DNA of 64,000 nucleotides from Mangrovicella endophytica (GCF_002893625.1 NZ_PKMZ01000001.1:62001-126000); one strand, 5' to 3'. Shown: positions 1 to 8,871, counted from the first letter of the stretch. Notes: a model not told the origin generated them from the sequence alone. A program made the numbers and translations.

Positions 1-1345
1 GAGCAGACAGTACTTCGGCACCGACGGCATCCGCGGTACGGCCAACCGGCATCCGATGACGGCGGAGGTGGCGATGAAGGTCGGCATGGCCGCCGGCATC
101 GCGTTTCGGCGGGGCAACTACCGGCATCGTGTCGTCATCGGCAAGGATACGCGGCTATCGGGCTACATGATCGAGAACGCCATGGTGGCGGGCTTCACCG
201 CGGCCGGCATGGATGTGTTCCTGCTCGGGCCGATGCCGACACCCGCCGTCGCGATGCTGACGCGCTCGCTGCGCGCCGATATCGGCGTGATGATCTCGGC
301 CTCGCACAATCCCTTCGATGACAACGGCATCAAGCTCTTCGGCCCTGACGGCTACAAGCTGTCGGACGAATGGGAGCTGAAGATCGAGCAACTTCTCGAT
401 GAGGATCTGTCGGCCCGGCTCGCCAGCGGCGAGACGATCGGACGAGCCAAGCGCATCGACGGCGTCAACGAGCGCTATGTCGAGTTCGCCAAGCGCACGC
501 TGCCGAAGGAGCTGTCGCTTGAGGGCGTCCGGGTGGCGATCGATTGCGCCAATGGCGCGGCCTACAAGGCGGCGCCGGCTGTCCTGTGGGAACTCGGTGC
601 GGAGATCGTCAAGCTCGGTGTCGAGCCGGACGGCACCAACATCAATCGCGGCTGCGGCTCGACGCAGCCCGCAGCGCTGGTCGCGAAGGTGAGGGAGGTG
701 CGCGCCGACATCGGCATCGCACTCGATGGTGACGCCGACCGGGTGCTGATCGTCGACGAGCACGGCGATATCGTCGATGGCGACCAGATCATGGCCGTGA
801 TCGCCGATGCCTGGGCCGATGACGGCCGCCTCGCCGCCGGCGGCGTCGTCGCGACCATCATGTCGAACCTCGGGCTGGAGCGTTATCTCGGCGCCCGCAA
901 CATCCAGCTGGCGCGCACCAAGGTCGGCGACCGCTACGTCGTCGAGCACATGCGCGAGCACGGCTACAATGTCGGCGGCGAGCAGTCCGGTCACATCGTT
1001 CTGTCGGACTTCGGCACCACCGGCGATGGGCTCGTATCAGCCCTCCAGGTGCTGTCGGTCGTCAAGAAGCAGGGCGGCACGGTTTCGGAGGTCTGCCGCC
1101 GCTTCGAACCGGTGCCGCAGGTTCTGAAGAACATCCGCTTCTCCGGCGGTGCGCCGCTCGAGAAGGAAAAGGTGCAGGATGCGATCAGCCACGGCCGACA
1201 GCGCCTCGGCAACAGCGGCCGCCTCGTGATCCGGCCCTCGGGGACGGAGCCGCTGATCCGCGTCATGGCCGAGGGAGACGACGCCGACCTGGTCACGACG
1301 GTTGTCGACGACATCATCGGAGCGCTGCGTCAGGTCGCGGCTTAG
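1..1345 (+). CDS. glmM: Phosphoglucosamine mutase GlmM (start codon clipped)
   Basis: Interconverts glucosamine-6-phosphate and glucosamine-1-phosphate in the cytosol, feeding UDP-GlcNAc for peptidoglycan and LPS. The frame is open from the first bases: base 1 fits the G of an ATG, followed by [12 protein letters not shown], so only two bases of the gene appear to be missing. The phosphoserine loop SASHNP places the catalytic Ser at residue 102, the Mg-binding DGDADR lies at about 243-248, GGEQSGH follows, and the phosphate-binding RPSGTEP is near 412. At about 448 residues it has the full family length. In many rhizobia it follows ftsH, which would lie outside the window. Confidence 0.97.
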   Translation, partial: SRQYFGTDGIRGTANRHPMTAEVAMKVGMAAGIAFRRGNYRHRVVIGKDTRLSGYMIENAMVAGFTAAGMDVFLLGPMPTPAVAMLTRSLRADIGVMISASHNPFDDNGIKLFGPDGYKLSDEWELKIEQLLDEDLSARLASGETIGRAKRIDGVNERYVEFAKRTLPKELSLEGVRVAIDCANGAAYKAAPAVLWELGAEIVKLGVEPDGTNINRGCGSTQPAALVAKVREVRADIGIALDGDADRVLIVDEHGDIVDGDQIMAVIADAWADDGRLAAGGVVATIMSNLGLERYLGARNIQLARTKVGDRYVVEHMREHGYNVGGEQSGHIVLSDFGTTGDGLVSALQVLSVVKKQGGTVSEVCRRFEPVPQVLKNIRFSGGAPLEKEKVQDAISHGRQRLGNSGRLVIRPSGTEPLIRVMAEGDDADLVTTVVDDIIGALRQVAA

Positions 1346-1385
1346 AACCTCATGGTCAATGGATATGGCAAATAAGTCGTTAGCG

Positions 1386-1400
1386 TAAACCATGCGTTAA
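1386..1400 (+). promoter_or_regulatory. Near-match CtrA box
   Basis: TAAA-N7-TTAA, one base off the TTAA-N7-TTAA CtrA consensus, about 77 bases upstream of the first outer-membrane protein gene and followed by a further TTAA. Its paralogue has a perfect box in the same place, which is the main reason to mention it. Confidence 0.3.
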
Positions 1401-1476
1401 TCATTAATGTTCAGTATCTCCATCGTGGCGGGTCTAAAGCCGCGACTGCTTCCAACCCTGCTCTGGAGATATGGAA

Positions 1477-2346
1477 ATGAACCGGCTTTTGATCCTGGCC
1501 GTACTTGGCACCACCGTTCTGACGCCGGCGGCCGGCTGGGCCGCTGACATCATCGAAGAGCCCATCGACATCGTCGAGCCGCTTCCGGAGAAGCCGGACT
1601 ATTCCGGCTGGTACATCCGCGGCGACGTCGGCTACGTCTTCAAGTCCAAGACCTCGGGCGACTACAATTTCTGGAATCCGGGTCCGCTCGGCGGCAATCC
1701 GACTTACACGCAGGGCATCGACAACCGCGAGTTCTACGACTCCTTCGAACTGAAGAACACGGCGAGCTTCGGCGTGGGCGCCGGCTACCGCTTCAACGAC
1801 TTCGTGCGCGCCGACCTGACGGTCGACTACTTCCGCACCGACGTGAAGGGCTCCAGCCAGTGCGGCTACCTGGTCGAAACCGGCTATCTGCTGGATCCGG
1901 TGGACAACGACTGCCGCTATGACGACAGCTCCAAGGCCACGGTCTGGACGACGATGGCAAACGCCTATGTCGACATCGGCCACTACGGCATCATCACGCC
2001 CTATGTCGGCGCCGGCGCCGGCTTTGCCTATGTGAAGTACGACGACCTGCACAACGTCATCTCGTGCAACGGCGAGCCCTGCGGCAACCAGACCGACATC
2101 TATATCGGCGAGCACGGCGGCGAGACGTCCTGGCGCTTCGCATCCTCGCTGATGGCGGGTGCGACCTTCGACCTGACGGACCAGCTGAAGCTCGATGCCG
2201 GCTACAAGTATACCCGCATCAACGAGGGCGATGCCTTCGGCTATGACGGACCGGACCGCGAGACCGGCGCCAGCGGCGTCCAGACGCGCGACCACGGCTT
2301 CGACATCCATGCGATCCGCGCCGGCCTGCGTTACGAGTTCTTCTGA
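1477..2346 (+). CDS. Outer-membrane beta-barrel protein (Omp25/31-like)
   Basis: Predicted 289-residue porin-family protein. It has a Sec signal peptide (about residues 1-23, ending A-G-W-A-A), a short acidic linker, then a barrel rich in alternating aromatic and polar residues (GWYIRGDVGY, FGVGAGYRF, ITPYVGAGAG, KLDAGYKYTRI) ending in the C-terminal aromatic R-Y-E-F-F expected for BAM insertion. ATG 1477 is preferred over ATG 1471 because GGAG at 1465-1468 is 8 bases from the former and only 2 from the latter. It is a paralogue of the gene at 2591 (shared GWYIRGDV, TPYVGAGAG and LKLDAGY blocks). Barrels of this class are abundant surface antigens in Brucella and relatives; the specific function here is unknown. 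Confidence 0.85.
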   Translation: MNRLLILAVLGTTVLTPAAGWAADIIEEPIDIVEPLPEKPDYSGWYIRGDVGYVFKSKTSGDYNFWNPGPLGGNPTYTQGIDNREFYDSFELKNTASFGVGAGYRFNDFVRADLTVDYFRTDVKGSSQCGYLVETGYLLDPVDNDCRYDDSSKATVWTTMANAYVDIGHYGIITPYVGAGAGFAYVKYDDLHNVISCNGEPCGNQTDIYIGEHGGETSWRFASSLMAGATFDLTDQLKLDAGYKYTRINEGDAFGYDGPDRETGASGVQTRDHGFDIHAIRAGLRYEFF

Positions 2347-2391
2347 TAAAGCCTGCGGCGGGCCGTTCTCGCCGCACTGCCTTCTGCATTC

Positions 2392-2422
2392 AAAAGCCGT
2401 CGTGCCCTGCACGGCGGCTTTT
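2392..2422 (+). terminator. Rho-independent terminator
   Basis: A 14-bp stem (2392-2405 with 2409-2422, one G-U pair) closes a 3-base loop. Its 3' arm ends in TTTT, and it sits 45 bases after the first outer-membrane protein gene. Confidence 0.8.
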
Positions 2423-2507
2423 CTGCGTCAGGGCATCCTCGGACCCGGCAGGCTGCAGCTTGCATGGAGCTGACCGCTGGAGCCGCGAGCTGAGGACGAG
2501 GTCGTGG

Positions 2508-2522
2508 TTAACGCTCGCTTAA
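2508..2522 (+). promoter_or_regulatory. Perfect CtrA box TTAA-N7-TTAA
   Basis: TTAA CGCTCGC TTAA matches the full CtrA binding consensus. It lies 69 bases upstream of the start of the second barrel gene, with another TTAA at 2532-2535. ctrA itself lies in this window, so cell-cycle control of the surface protein is plausible but inferred. Confidence 0.6.
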
Positions 2523-2590
2523 GCCTTATCGTTAACAATGGCTGAAATCCGCCGCTGTTCATGCAAGCCGGCGCAACAGGATTTGAGGCC

Positions 2591-3373
2591 ATGAAAGCGA
2601 TTGCAGCGTCCCTCCTGATCTTGACGGCCTTCGGTACAGTTGCCGCACGAGCCGCCGACATCCTCGACGCACCGATGATCTATCAGGATGCGCCGGAGCT
2701 GCAGCCCGTCGAGATCGGCAATGGCTGGTACATCCGCGGCGACGTCTCCTACGACATGAAGTCCGATCTCGACACCAGCTACAGCGTCTTCGCTGACGAC
2801 GGAACGACAGGTCCCATCGTGATCGGTGAAGGCGAGGATGGACTCGACCTAAAGGACGGCTTCGCATTCGGGGTCGGCTTCGGTTACCGTTTCACCGACT
2901 TCCTCCGCGGCGATCTCACGGCGAGCCGCTGGGAGAAGGACGTCGATGGCCTTGAGGGTGACGCGATCGGCCTGTCCTCCGAAGTGGAGGCCTGGGAACT
3001 CATGACGAACGTCTATGCCGACCTCGGCACCTTCGCGGGCTTCACGCCATATGTCGGCGCCGGCGCCGGCGCCGTGCACACCAAGTTCTCGGCCGAATGC
3101 GCATCCGGCACGATCGACTGCAACCTCCTGGACAATCAGGAGACGTCCTCCAACAGCGACTGGCGCTTTGCCTATGCCCTGATGGCGGGTGTCTCTTATG
3201 ACCTGACCGCCGATCTCAAGCTCGACGCCGGCTATCGCTTCGTCAGCACTGAAGGTGGCAAGACGTTTTCCTATCAGGCGGATGTCGGCCCGGGTTCAGT
3301 CGGCGCCACGGTCGAGGACGATGGGTTCGACCGGCACACGGTTCAGGTCGGGCTGCGCTACTCCCTCTGGTAG
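2591..3373 (+). CDS. Outer-membrane beta-barrel protein (Omp25/31-like), paralogue 2
   Basis: A 260-residue barrel with a Sec signal peptide (MKAIAASLLILTAFG, cleavage near A-R-A-A-D). The body repeats the blocks of the upstream gene: GWYIRGDVSYDMK, FGVGFGYRF, FTPYVGAGAG and LKLDAGYRF, ending LRYSLW with a terminal aromatic. ATG 2591 is chosen because the signal peptide begins there and AGGA at 2578-2581 is suitably spaced; the frame is open further upstream but adds no signal-like sequence. It has its own promoter region with a perfect CtrA box and its own terminator, so the two paralogues are separate transcription units. Likely origin is an old tandem duplication. Confidence 0.85.
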   Translation: MKAIAASLLILTAFGTVAARAADILDAPMIYQDAPELQPVEIGNGWYIRGDVSYDMKSDLDTSYSVFADDGTTGPIVIGEGEDGLDLKDGFAFGVGFGYRFTDFLRGDLTASRWEKDVDGLEGDAIGLSSEVEAWELMTNVYADLGTFAGFTPYVGAGAGAVHTKFSAECASGTIDCNLLDNQETSSNSDWRFAYALMAGVSYDLTADLKLDAGYRFVSTEGGKTFSYQADVGPGSVGATVEDDGFDRHTVQVGLRYSLW

Positions 3374-3406
3374 GATCAGACGATCTCCTTTGGGGGCGGA
3401 CAGATG

Positions 3407-3433
3407 AAGGCGGGGCAGGGCTCCGCCTTTTTT
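3407..3433 (+). terminator. Rho-independent terminator
   Basis: AAGGCGG (3407-3413) pairs with CCGCCTT (3423-3429) and runs into TTTT, 33 bases past the stop of the second barrel gene. Confidence 0.7.
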
Positions 3434-3582
3434 GTCAGGAAGGAGCGGGAGCCCAGCAAAGCCGCCGCCATGCGCAAGCTGGAGGACTGACATGGCGCGT
3501 GCGAGAACCATGATCCAGATCAAAGGCGGCCGGCAAGACATCTCTTAAGAGCAGGAGGCTGCATTTAGCGACCGGAGCTCGA

Positions 3583-3810
3583 ATGAAGACGAACACCGCC
3601 ATTTCCCATGTCCTTTACGGCCTGGTCAACGCCGTGCTCTTCGGCATCGGAGCGATCGCGATCCTCAGCTTCCCGAGCCTGCAGGAATCCTGGAAGATCG
3701 CGCTCCCTATCGTCGTGGTCCTCTCCTTCGTTCTGGCCTGGCCGATCGCGAAGTTCATCGCGCCTCGTCTGCGCTCGCGGCGCTGGCGCCGCGAGCACGA
3801 CGCGGACTGA
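3583..3810 (+). CDS. Small two-helix membrane protein, unknown function
   Basis: A 75-residue protein with two hydrophobic segments (about 10-30 and 38-60) separated by a short polar turn, and a strongly basic C-terminus (R-L-R-S-R-R-W-R-R) that should stay in the cytoplasm. CGGAG at 3573-3577 is 5 bases from ATG 3583. It stands alone between the barrel genes and the aquaporin on the same strand, with no operon partner. The family was not recognised. Confidence 0.6.
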   Translation: MKTNTAISHVLYGLVNAVLFGIGAIAILSFPSLQESWKIALPIVVVLSFVLAWPIAKFIAPRLRSRRWRREHDAD

Positions 3811-3994
3811 CCCCGCCCGAGAGCCATCCGGCTGCAGCACCCTGGGCATCTGTGTCGGCATCAAGGATGCAAGCCTTCAGCATGCTGTGGGTCGAGATCT
3901 TCCCTTAGGTGACAAATGGTCATCTCCCCGATATGGCGGTTGAGCACTGCAGGCAAGGTCGCCTTCAGCGTGTGCGACTTCAGGGGGAGATGAA

Positions 3995-4738
3995 ATGGAT
4001 CACGATACGATGCGCCGGACGGTTGCCGAGTTCTTCGGAACCTTCTGGCTGACCTTTGGCGGCTGCGGTGCGGCCGTCCTGTCTGCGGCGTTCCCGGAGC
4101 TCGGGATCGGCTTCCTCGGCGTCTCGCTCGCCTTCGGCCTGACGGTACTGACGATGGCCTATGCCGTCGGCCATATCTCCGGCGGCCACTTCAATCCGGC
4201 CGTCACGCTGGGGCTCTGGTCGGCCGGCCGCTGCGCCGACAAGCATGTCCTTCCTTACATCGTTGCGCAGGTCGTCGGCGCCATCGTTGCCGCCGCTGCG
4301 CTCTACGCCATCGCGTCAGGTAAGGCGGATTGGGTCGCCGGCGGTTTTGCCTCGAACGGCTATGGCGAACTCAGCCCGAACAAGTTCGGCCTTGCGGCCT
4401 GCCTCGTCACCGAGTTCCTGACGACCTTCTTCTTCCTCTTCATCATCATCGGCACGACCTCCAAGGGCGCTGCCACCGGTTTTGCCGGCATCCCGATCGG
4501 CTTCGCCCTCGTCCTTATCCATCTGATCTCGATCCCGGTGACCAACACCTCGGTCAATCCAGCACGCAGCACCGGACCGGCGCTGTTCGCCGGTGGCGAG
4601 TATATCGGCCAGCTCTGGCTGTTCTGGCTGGCGCCGATCGCCGGTGCGATGGTCGCAGGCTTCTTTGCCCGCTGGCTCTACGAGCCCGTTGGCATCATCG
4701 ACACGATCGTGGTGGAAGAGCGCGGCAGCCGCGCCTGA
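3995..4738 (+). CDS. aqpZ: Aquaporin Z
   Basis: Inner-membrane water channel of the MIP family, 247 residues with six transmembrane helices and two re-entrant loops. The first NPA motif is at residues 67-69 ([11 protein letters not shown]) and the second at 188-190 ([12 protein letters not shown]), with Arg191 forming the selectivity filter. H and small residues in the expected places favour a water-specific AqpZ over a glycerol facilitator, which carries a longer second loop. AGGGGGAG at 3982-3989 supports the start. It is monocistronic by layout. Confidence 0.95.
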   Translation: MDHDTMRRTVAEFFGTFWLTFGGCGAAVLSAAFPELGIGFLGVSLAFGLTVLTMAYAVGHISGGHFNPAVTLGLWSAGRCADKHVLPYIVAQVVGAIVAAAALYAIASGKADWVAGGFASNGYGELSPNKFGLAACLVTEFLTTFFFLFIIIGTTSKGAATGFAGIPIGFALVLIHLISIPVTNTSVNPARSTGPALFAGGEYIGQLWLFWLAPIAGAMVAGFFARWLYEPVGIIDTIVVEERGSRA

Positions 4739-4815
4739 ACGCCAATCACTCCCGGTGTCGCGACGCAGATTGCGGCACCACTGGCGAAGGCGAGGGGAGG
4801 TGGCCGCCGGCCGCC

Positions 4816-4935
4816 TCACGTCATCTGCATGTAGATCACGACGCCGACCATCAGGATGACGGCGACGAAGAACACGAAGCAGACGCCGGTCGAAGTGCGC
4901 TTGCGCTCCTTCGTGTAGAGATCGTTATCCGGCAT
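4816..4935 (-). CDS. 39-residue single-helix membrane protein
   Basis: A short minus-strand frame reads MPDNDLYTKERKRTSTG followed by one hydrophobic helix (about residues 18-35) and a short polar tail. GGAGA lies about 7 bases upstream of its ATG at 4935. The layout (charged cytoplasmic N-terminus, single helix) is typical of small stress or complex-associated membrane peptides. It converges with aqpZ and leaves a 77-base gap. The family was not identified; the ribosome site and helix are the only support. Confidence 0.5.
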   Translation of the reverse strand: MPDNDLYTKERKRTSTGVCFVFFVAVILMVGVVIYMQMT

Positions 4936-5092
4936 CCGTCGTTCTCCGCTCGACCACTGGCCTCCAGCGAAGTCGGATGAGACGCCTTTTTGATGTCTGG
5001 ATGCCTATGCCGGCTCGGTCTTCCCCGCGCCTGCGGACGGAACCGAAGTGGACGCCGAAGCTTCCTCGGTGACAGGCATGGAGGAAGACACG

Positions 5093-5308
5093 ATGTCCGA
5101 TATCGGCAAGACGACCAAGGACGGCACCGAGTACCGCAAGGACGGGTCGAAGGTCGCCACCGAGCACGACCCGTCCGGCGAGACCGAGACCGAAAAGACG
5201 CAGCGCGAGCAGAGCAAGCTTCCGGACGGTGGACTGTCGCCCGACTATCGCGAAGGCGAGGATGAAAGCGGCGGCATCGCAGCGCCATCACCCCGCACAG
5301 GAGCTTAG
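5093..5308 (+). CDS. Small hydrophilic protein, unknown function
   Basis: A 71-residue acidic, disorder-prone protein beginning MSDIGKTTKDGTEYRKDGSK, rich in Glu, Lys, Asp, Ser and Gly and almost without hydrophobic residues. GGAGGA at 5080-5085, 7 bases from ATG 5093, is a very good ribosome site and fixes the start over in-frame ATGs upstream. Its composition resembles desiccation or stress-related hydrophilins, but that is only a resemblance. Confidence 0.55.
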   Translation: MSDIGKTTKDGTEYRKDGSKVATEHDPSGETETEKTQREQSKLPDGGLSPDYREGEDESGGIAAPSPRTGA

Positions 5309-5328
5309 CATCCGGTTCAAGCGCGCTT

Positions 5329-5344
5329 AACTGCGATCGCAGTT
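5329..5344. repeat. Perfect 16-bp palindrome
   Basis: AACTGCGATCGCAGTT is its own reverse complement. It lies 20 bases after the small hydrophilic gene and about 115 bases upstream of the predicted serC promoter. There is no U-run after it, so an operator-like protein site is more likely than a terminator. Confidence 0.5.
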
Positions 5345-5459
5345 GGATCTTAGATCTCGGCACGCCGGTGGTGGCGAGGCGGTCAGTCCGTTTCGACCGC
5401 TCCGGCTGCCACGTGCAGCGCGATCTCGATGATCGAAGGCTTGATGAACATCGCAGCGC

Positions 5460-5488
5460 TTGCGCCTATGCGCGCATTCCCGTATATG
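5460..5488 (+). promoter_or_regulatory. Predicted sigma-70 promoter of serC
   Basis: TTGCGC (5460-5465), a 17-base spacer and TATATG (5483-5488). Initiation near 5495 would start the transcript just ahead of the first leader hairpin, which fits the RNA element downstream. Confidence 0.45.
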
Positions 5489-5494
5489 CCGCAG

Positions 5495-5545
5495 CGGGAC
5501 ACCTCTCCCCAACGAGAGGCTTACTATCTGTAAGGATAGCCAGCG
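5495..5545 (+). ncRNA. serC leader RNA (cis-regulatory)
   Basis: Two consecutive hairpins directly upstream of serC: CCTCTC (5502-5507) with GAGAGG (5514-5519), and CTATC (5524-5528) with GATAG (5535-5539). The second hairpin holds the Shine-Dalgarno AAGGA (5532-5536) in its loop and 3' arm, so folding would mask translation initiation. This matches the published serC motif of Alphaproteobacteria (two hairpins, the last covering the serC ribosome site). The ligand or trigger is not known to me. Confidence 0.7.
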
Positions 5546-6721
5546 ATGATAATTCTCGCCAAGCCGGACGTGCGTCCGGCAAACCCCCAATTCTCGTCCG
5601 GCCCTTGTGCGAAGCGACCCGGCTGGTCGCTCGAGGCGCTGAAGGATGCGGCGCTCGGACGCTCGCACCGCGCCAAGCTCGGCAAGAGCAAGCTCGCCAA
5701 GGCGATCGACGACACCCGCGACATCCTCGGCGTTCCCGCCGACTACCGCATCGGCATCGTTCCCGCCTCCGACACGGGCGCGGTCGAGATGGCCATGTGG
5801 TCGCTGCTCGGGGAGCGCGGCGTCGACTGCCTCGCTTGGGAGTCCTTCGGCTCCGGCTGGGTGACGGACGCCGTCAAGCAGCTGAAGCTTCCCGACGTGC
5901 GCGCCCTTGAGGCACCTTATGGCGAGATCGTCGACTTTTCGGATGTCGATTTCGACCGCGACGTCGTCTTCACCTGGAACGGCACGACCTCCGGCGTGCG
6001 TGTGCCGAATGGCGATGCGATCCCGGCCGACCGCAAGGGTCTGACGATCTGCGACGCGACCTCGGCCGCCTTCGCGCAGGATCTGCCCTACGACAAGCTC
6101 GATGTCGTGACCTTCTCCTGGCAGAAGGTGCTTGGCGGTGAAGCCGCGCACGGCATGCTGATCCTCAGCCCTCGCGCCGTCGAACGGCTCCTGACCTACA
6201 AGCCCGCCTGGCCGCTGCCGAAGATCTTCCGCCTGACGAGCGGCGGCAAGCTGATCGAAGGCATCTTCAAGGGCGAGACGATCAACACGCCCTCGATGCT
6301 CTGCGTCGAGGATTATCTCGATGCGCTGAACTGGGCGAAAGAGATCGGTGGCCTCGTCGCGCTGAAGGCCCGTGCCGACCGCAACCTCGCCGTCATCGAG
6401 CGCTTCGTCGCCGAAAACAGCTGGATCGACTTCCTGGCCACGCGAGCCGAGACCCGCTCCAACACCTCCGTCTGCCTTGCCTTCACCGATCCCGCCATTG
6501 TCGCCCTCTCGGCCGATGCGCAGGCGGCGTTCGCCAAGGATGTAGCGGGTCTGCTTGAGAAGGAGGGCGTCGCCCTCGACTCGGGCGCCTATCGCGATGC
6601 CCCTCCGGGCCTGCGCATCTGGTGCGGCGCGACGGTGGAGACGAGCGATGTCGAGGCGCTGATGCCCTGGCTCGCCTACGCCTACGAGGCCGCCAAGACG
6701 ACCCTGGCCAAGGCGGCCTGA
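5546..6721 (+). CDS. serC: Phosphoserine aminotransferase SerC
   Basis: PLP enzyme that converts 3-phosphohydroxypyruvate and glutamate to phosphoserine, second step of serine synthesis; it also serves pyridoxal synthesis. The 391 residues fit the alphaproteobacterial SerC type. [20 protein letters not shown] opens the protein, and the PLP lysine is Lys194 in SWQKVLGGE. The C-terminal part holds FTDP and [15 protein letters not shown] 5546 follows AAGGA, which is embedded in the serC leader hairpin, so translation is probably regulated. alaE and serA follow on the same strand. Confidence 0.96.
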   Translation: MIILAKPDVRPANPQFSSGPCAKRPGWSLEALKDAALGRSHRAKLGKSKLAKAIDDTRDILGVPADYRIGIVPASDTGAVEMAMWSLLGERGVDCLAWESFGSGWVTDAVKQLKLPDVRALEAPYGEIVDFSDVDFDRDVVFTWNGTTSGVRVPNGDAIPADRKGLTICDATSAAFAQDLPYDKLDVVTFSWQKVLGGEAAHGMLILSPRAVERLLTYKPAWPLPKIFRLTSGGKLIEGIFKGETINTPSMLCVEDYLDALNWAKEIGGLVALKARADRNLAVIERFVAENSWIDFLATRAETRSNTSVCLAFTDPAIVALSADAQAAFAKDVAGLLEKEGVALDSGAYRDAPPGLRIWCGATVETSDVEALMPWLAYAYEAAKTTLAKAA

Positions 6722-6755
6722 CGAGCGGGTCACCAGTGGCGGGGCGGGGGACGTG

Positions 6756-7208
6756 ATGGGCCTGTCAGACAGGGTCCGCAGCTTCCTCGCCGACACGATC
6801 GCTCTCATCCTGTTCTTCACGGTGACCAGCGGCCTGAACGAGCGTTTCGTCGCAGGCATGGCCTGGAACGAGGTCCTGGTGTCGCGTTCCCTCGGCGCGC
6901 TGCTGATGGTCCTGACAGCCAGACCTTACGGCCTCTGGCGGAGCTGGTTCCTGGAGCGGCTGCATCCCTCGACTGGGTGGGGGACTCTCCTCTCGGACGG
7001 GCTGGCGCTGCTGCTGTTCCAGGTGCCGATCTACCTCGCGATCATCCTGGCCGGCGGCGCGGATCTGTCCGCCGCGCTGCGAGGTGCCGCAAGCTTCGCG
7101 GTTCTGATGCTGGTTCTCGGCCGTCCTTACGGCCTCTGGCTCCAATTCGTCCGTCGGCGCTTCGGCCTCGAAGGGCAGGGACAGAAGCCCATGTCGCTCG
7201 GCGGCTGA
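6756..7208 (+). CDS. alaE: L-alanine exporter AlaE family protein
   Basis: A 150-residue inner-membrane protein with about four helices. The pattern ADT-A-ILFF, SGM-W-VSRS, RPYGLWRSWF, a central L-S-D-G-LALLLFQVPIYLAIILAGGAD block and GRPYGLWL-RRRFG follows E. coli AlaE along its whole length (149 residues), which exports L-alanine by the proton motive force. ATG 6756 is preferred to GTG 6753 because the G-rich ribosome site ends at 6750. It sits 34 bases after serC and 70 bases before serA, inside what is usually a two-gene serine operon. Confidence 0.8.
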   Translation: MGLSDRVRSFLADTIALILFFTVTSGLNERFVAGMAWNEVLVSRSLGALLMVLTARPYGLWRSWFLERLHPSTGWGTLLSDGLALLLFQVPIYLAIILAGGADLSAALRGAASFAVLMLVLGRPYGLWLQFVRRRFGLEGQGQKPMSLGG

Positions 7209-7278
7209 TCGCCGGGGACCTCCATCCTTTCGTTCTCATCCCGGAGCCGAGCGCTCCGCCCGTTACAAGGAGGCCGTC

Positions 7279-8871
7279 ATGGCACCCCGCGTTCTCGTAT
7301 CCGACAAGCTGTCTCCGACCGCCGTGCAGATCTTCAAGGATCGCGGCGTCGAGGTCGACTACCTTCCCGATCTCGGCAAGGACAAGGACAAGCTCCTCGA
7401 GATCATCGGCCAGTATGACGGCCTCGCCATCCGCTCGGCGACCAAGGTTACGGAGAAGCTGATCGAGGCTGCGCCGCGGCTGAAGGTGATCGGCCGCGCC
7501 GGCATCGGCGTCGACAATGTCGACATCCCCGCCGCCTCGCGGCGCGGCGTGATCGTCATGAACACGCCCTTCGGCAATTCGATCACCACGGCCGAGCATG
7601 CGGTTGCGATGATGTTCGCCCTGGCGCGCCAGCTGCCGGCGGCCGACGAGTCCACGCGCGCCGGCAAATGGGAGAAGAACCGCTTCATGGGCGTCGAGAT
7701 CACCGGCAAGGTGCTCGGCGTCATCGGCTGCGGCAATATCGGCTCGATCGTCGCCTCGCGCGGCGTCGGCCTGAAGATGAAGGTCATCGCCTTCGATCCG
7801 TTCCTGTCGGCGGAGCGCGCCGCGCAGCTGGGCGTCGAGAAGGTCGAGCTCGACGAACTCTTCAAGCGCTCTGACTTCATTACGCTGCACACGCCGCTGA
7901 CCGACAAGACGCGCAACATCATCGATGCAGCGGCAATCGCCACGATGAAAGACGGCGTGCGCATCATCAACTGCGCGCGCGGCGGCCTGATCGTCGAGAA
8001 GGACCTTGTCGAGGCCCTGAAGTCGGGCAAGGTCGCCGGTGCCGGCATCGACGTCTTCGAGACCGAGCCGGCGACCGAGTCGCCGCTCTTCCATCTGGAG
8101 AACGTCGTCTGCACACCGCATCTCGGCGCCTCGACCACTGAGGCGCAGGAGAACGTGGCGCTGCAGGTCGCCGAGCAGATGGCGGACTACCTCGTCAACG
8201 GCGCCGTCTCGAACGCCATCAACATGCCCTCGATCACGGCCGAAGAAGCGCCGATCCTGACGCCTTACATCAAGCTCGCCGAGATCCTCGGCAGCTTCGC
8301 GGGCCAGGCGACGGAGGAGGCGATCTCCGAGGTCGAAATCCTCTTCGACGGCGCACCGGCGGGCATGAACACGCGGGCGCTGACCAGCGCGGCGCTGGCG
8401 GGCTTGCTGACGCCGCTGGTCTCCTCGGTCAACATGGTCTCGGCGCCGGTCATGGCCAAAGAGCGCGGCATGGTCGTTTCCGAGGTTCGGCGCGACAAGA
8501 CCGGCGTCTTCGACGGCTATATTCGCCTGACGGTAAAGACCGCCAAGCAGACGCGTTCGGTCGCCGGTACCTGCTTTTCCGACGGCAAGCCGCGCTTCAT
8601 CCAGATCAAGGGCATCAACATGGAGGCCGAGGTCGGCCGCCACATGCTCTACACCGCCAACAAGGACGTTCCGGGCGTCATCGGCCAGCTCGGCACCGCC
8701 TTCGGCAAGGCTGGCATCAACATCGCCAACTTCCATCTTGGCCGTGACGTCGAAGGCGGCAACGCCATCGCGTTGCTCTACCTCGACCAGCCGCTGTCCG
8801 AGGCGTTCCTGGACGAGATCCGCGGTCTCAATGCCATCGGCCAGGCCAAGCAGATGACGTTCGACGTCTGA
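7279..8871 (+). CDS. serA: D-3-phosphoglycerate dehydrogenase SerA
   Basis: Catalyses the NAD-dependent first step of serine synthesis. At 530 residues it is the long type: N-terminal substrate domain, Rossmann domain with GVIGCGNIGS (about 148-157), catalytic Arg in CARGGL (about 232), Glu in DVFETEP (about 260) and His in PHLGAST (about 280), then an intervening domain and a C-terminal ACT domain (about 455-530, VPGVIGQLGTAFGKAGINIA) that in this family senses serine. AAGGAGG just before ATG 7279 is a near-perfect ribosome site. It is probably cotranscribed from the serC leader. Confidence 0.97.
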   Translation: MAPRVLVSDKLSPTAVQIFKDRGVEVDYLPDLGKDKDKLLEIIGQYDGLAIRSATKVTEKLIEAAPRLKVIGRAGIGVDNVDIPAASRRGVIVMNTPFGNSITTAEHAVAMMFALARQLPAADESTRAGKWEKNRFMGVEITGKVLGVIGCGNIGSIVASRGVGLKMKVIAFDPFLSAERAAQLGVEKVELDELFKRSDFITLHTPLTDKTRNIIDAAAIATMKDGVRIINCARGGLIVEKDLVEALKSGKVAGAGIDVFETEPATESPLFHLENVVCTPHLGASTTEAQENVALQVAEQMADYLVNGAVSNAINMPSITAEEAPILTPYIKLAEILGSFAGQATEEAISEVEILFDGAPAGMNTRALTSAALAGLLTPLVSSVNMVSAPVMAKERGMVVSEVRRDKTGVFDGYIRLTVKTAKQTRSVAGTCFSDGKPRFIQIKGINMEAEVGRHMLYTANKDVPGVIGQLGTAFGKAGINIANFHLGRDVEGGNAIALLYLDQPLSEAFLDEIRGLNAIGQAKQMTFDV

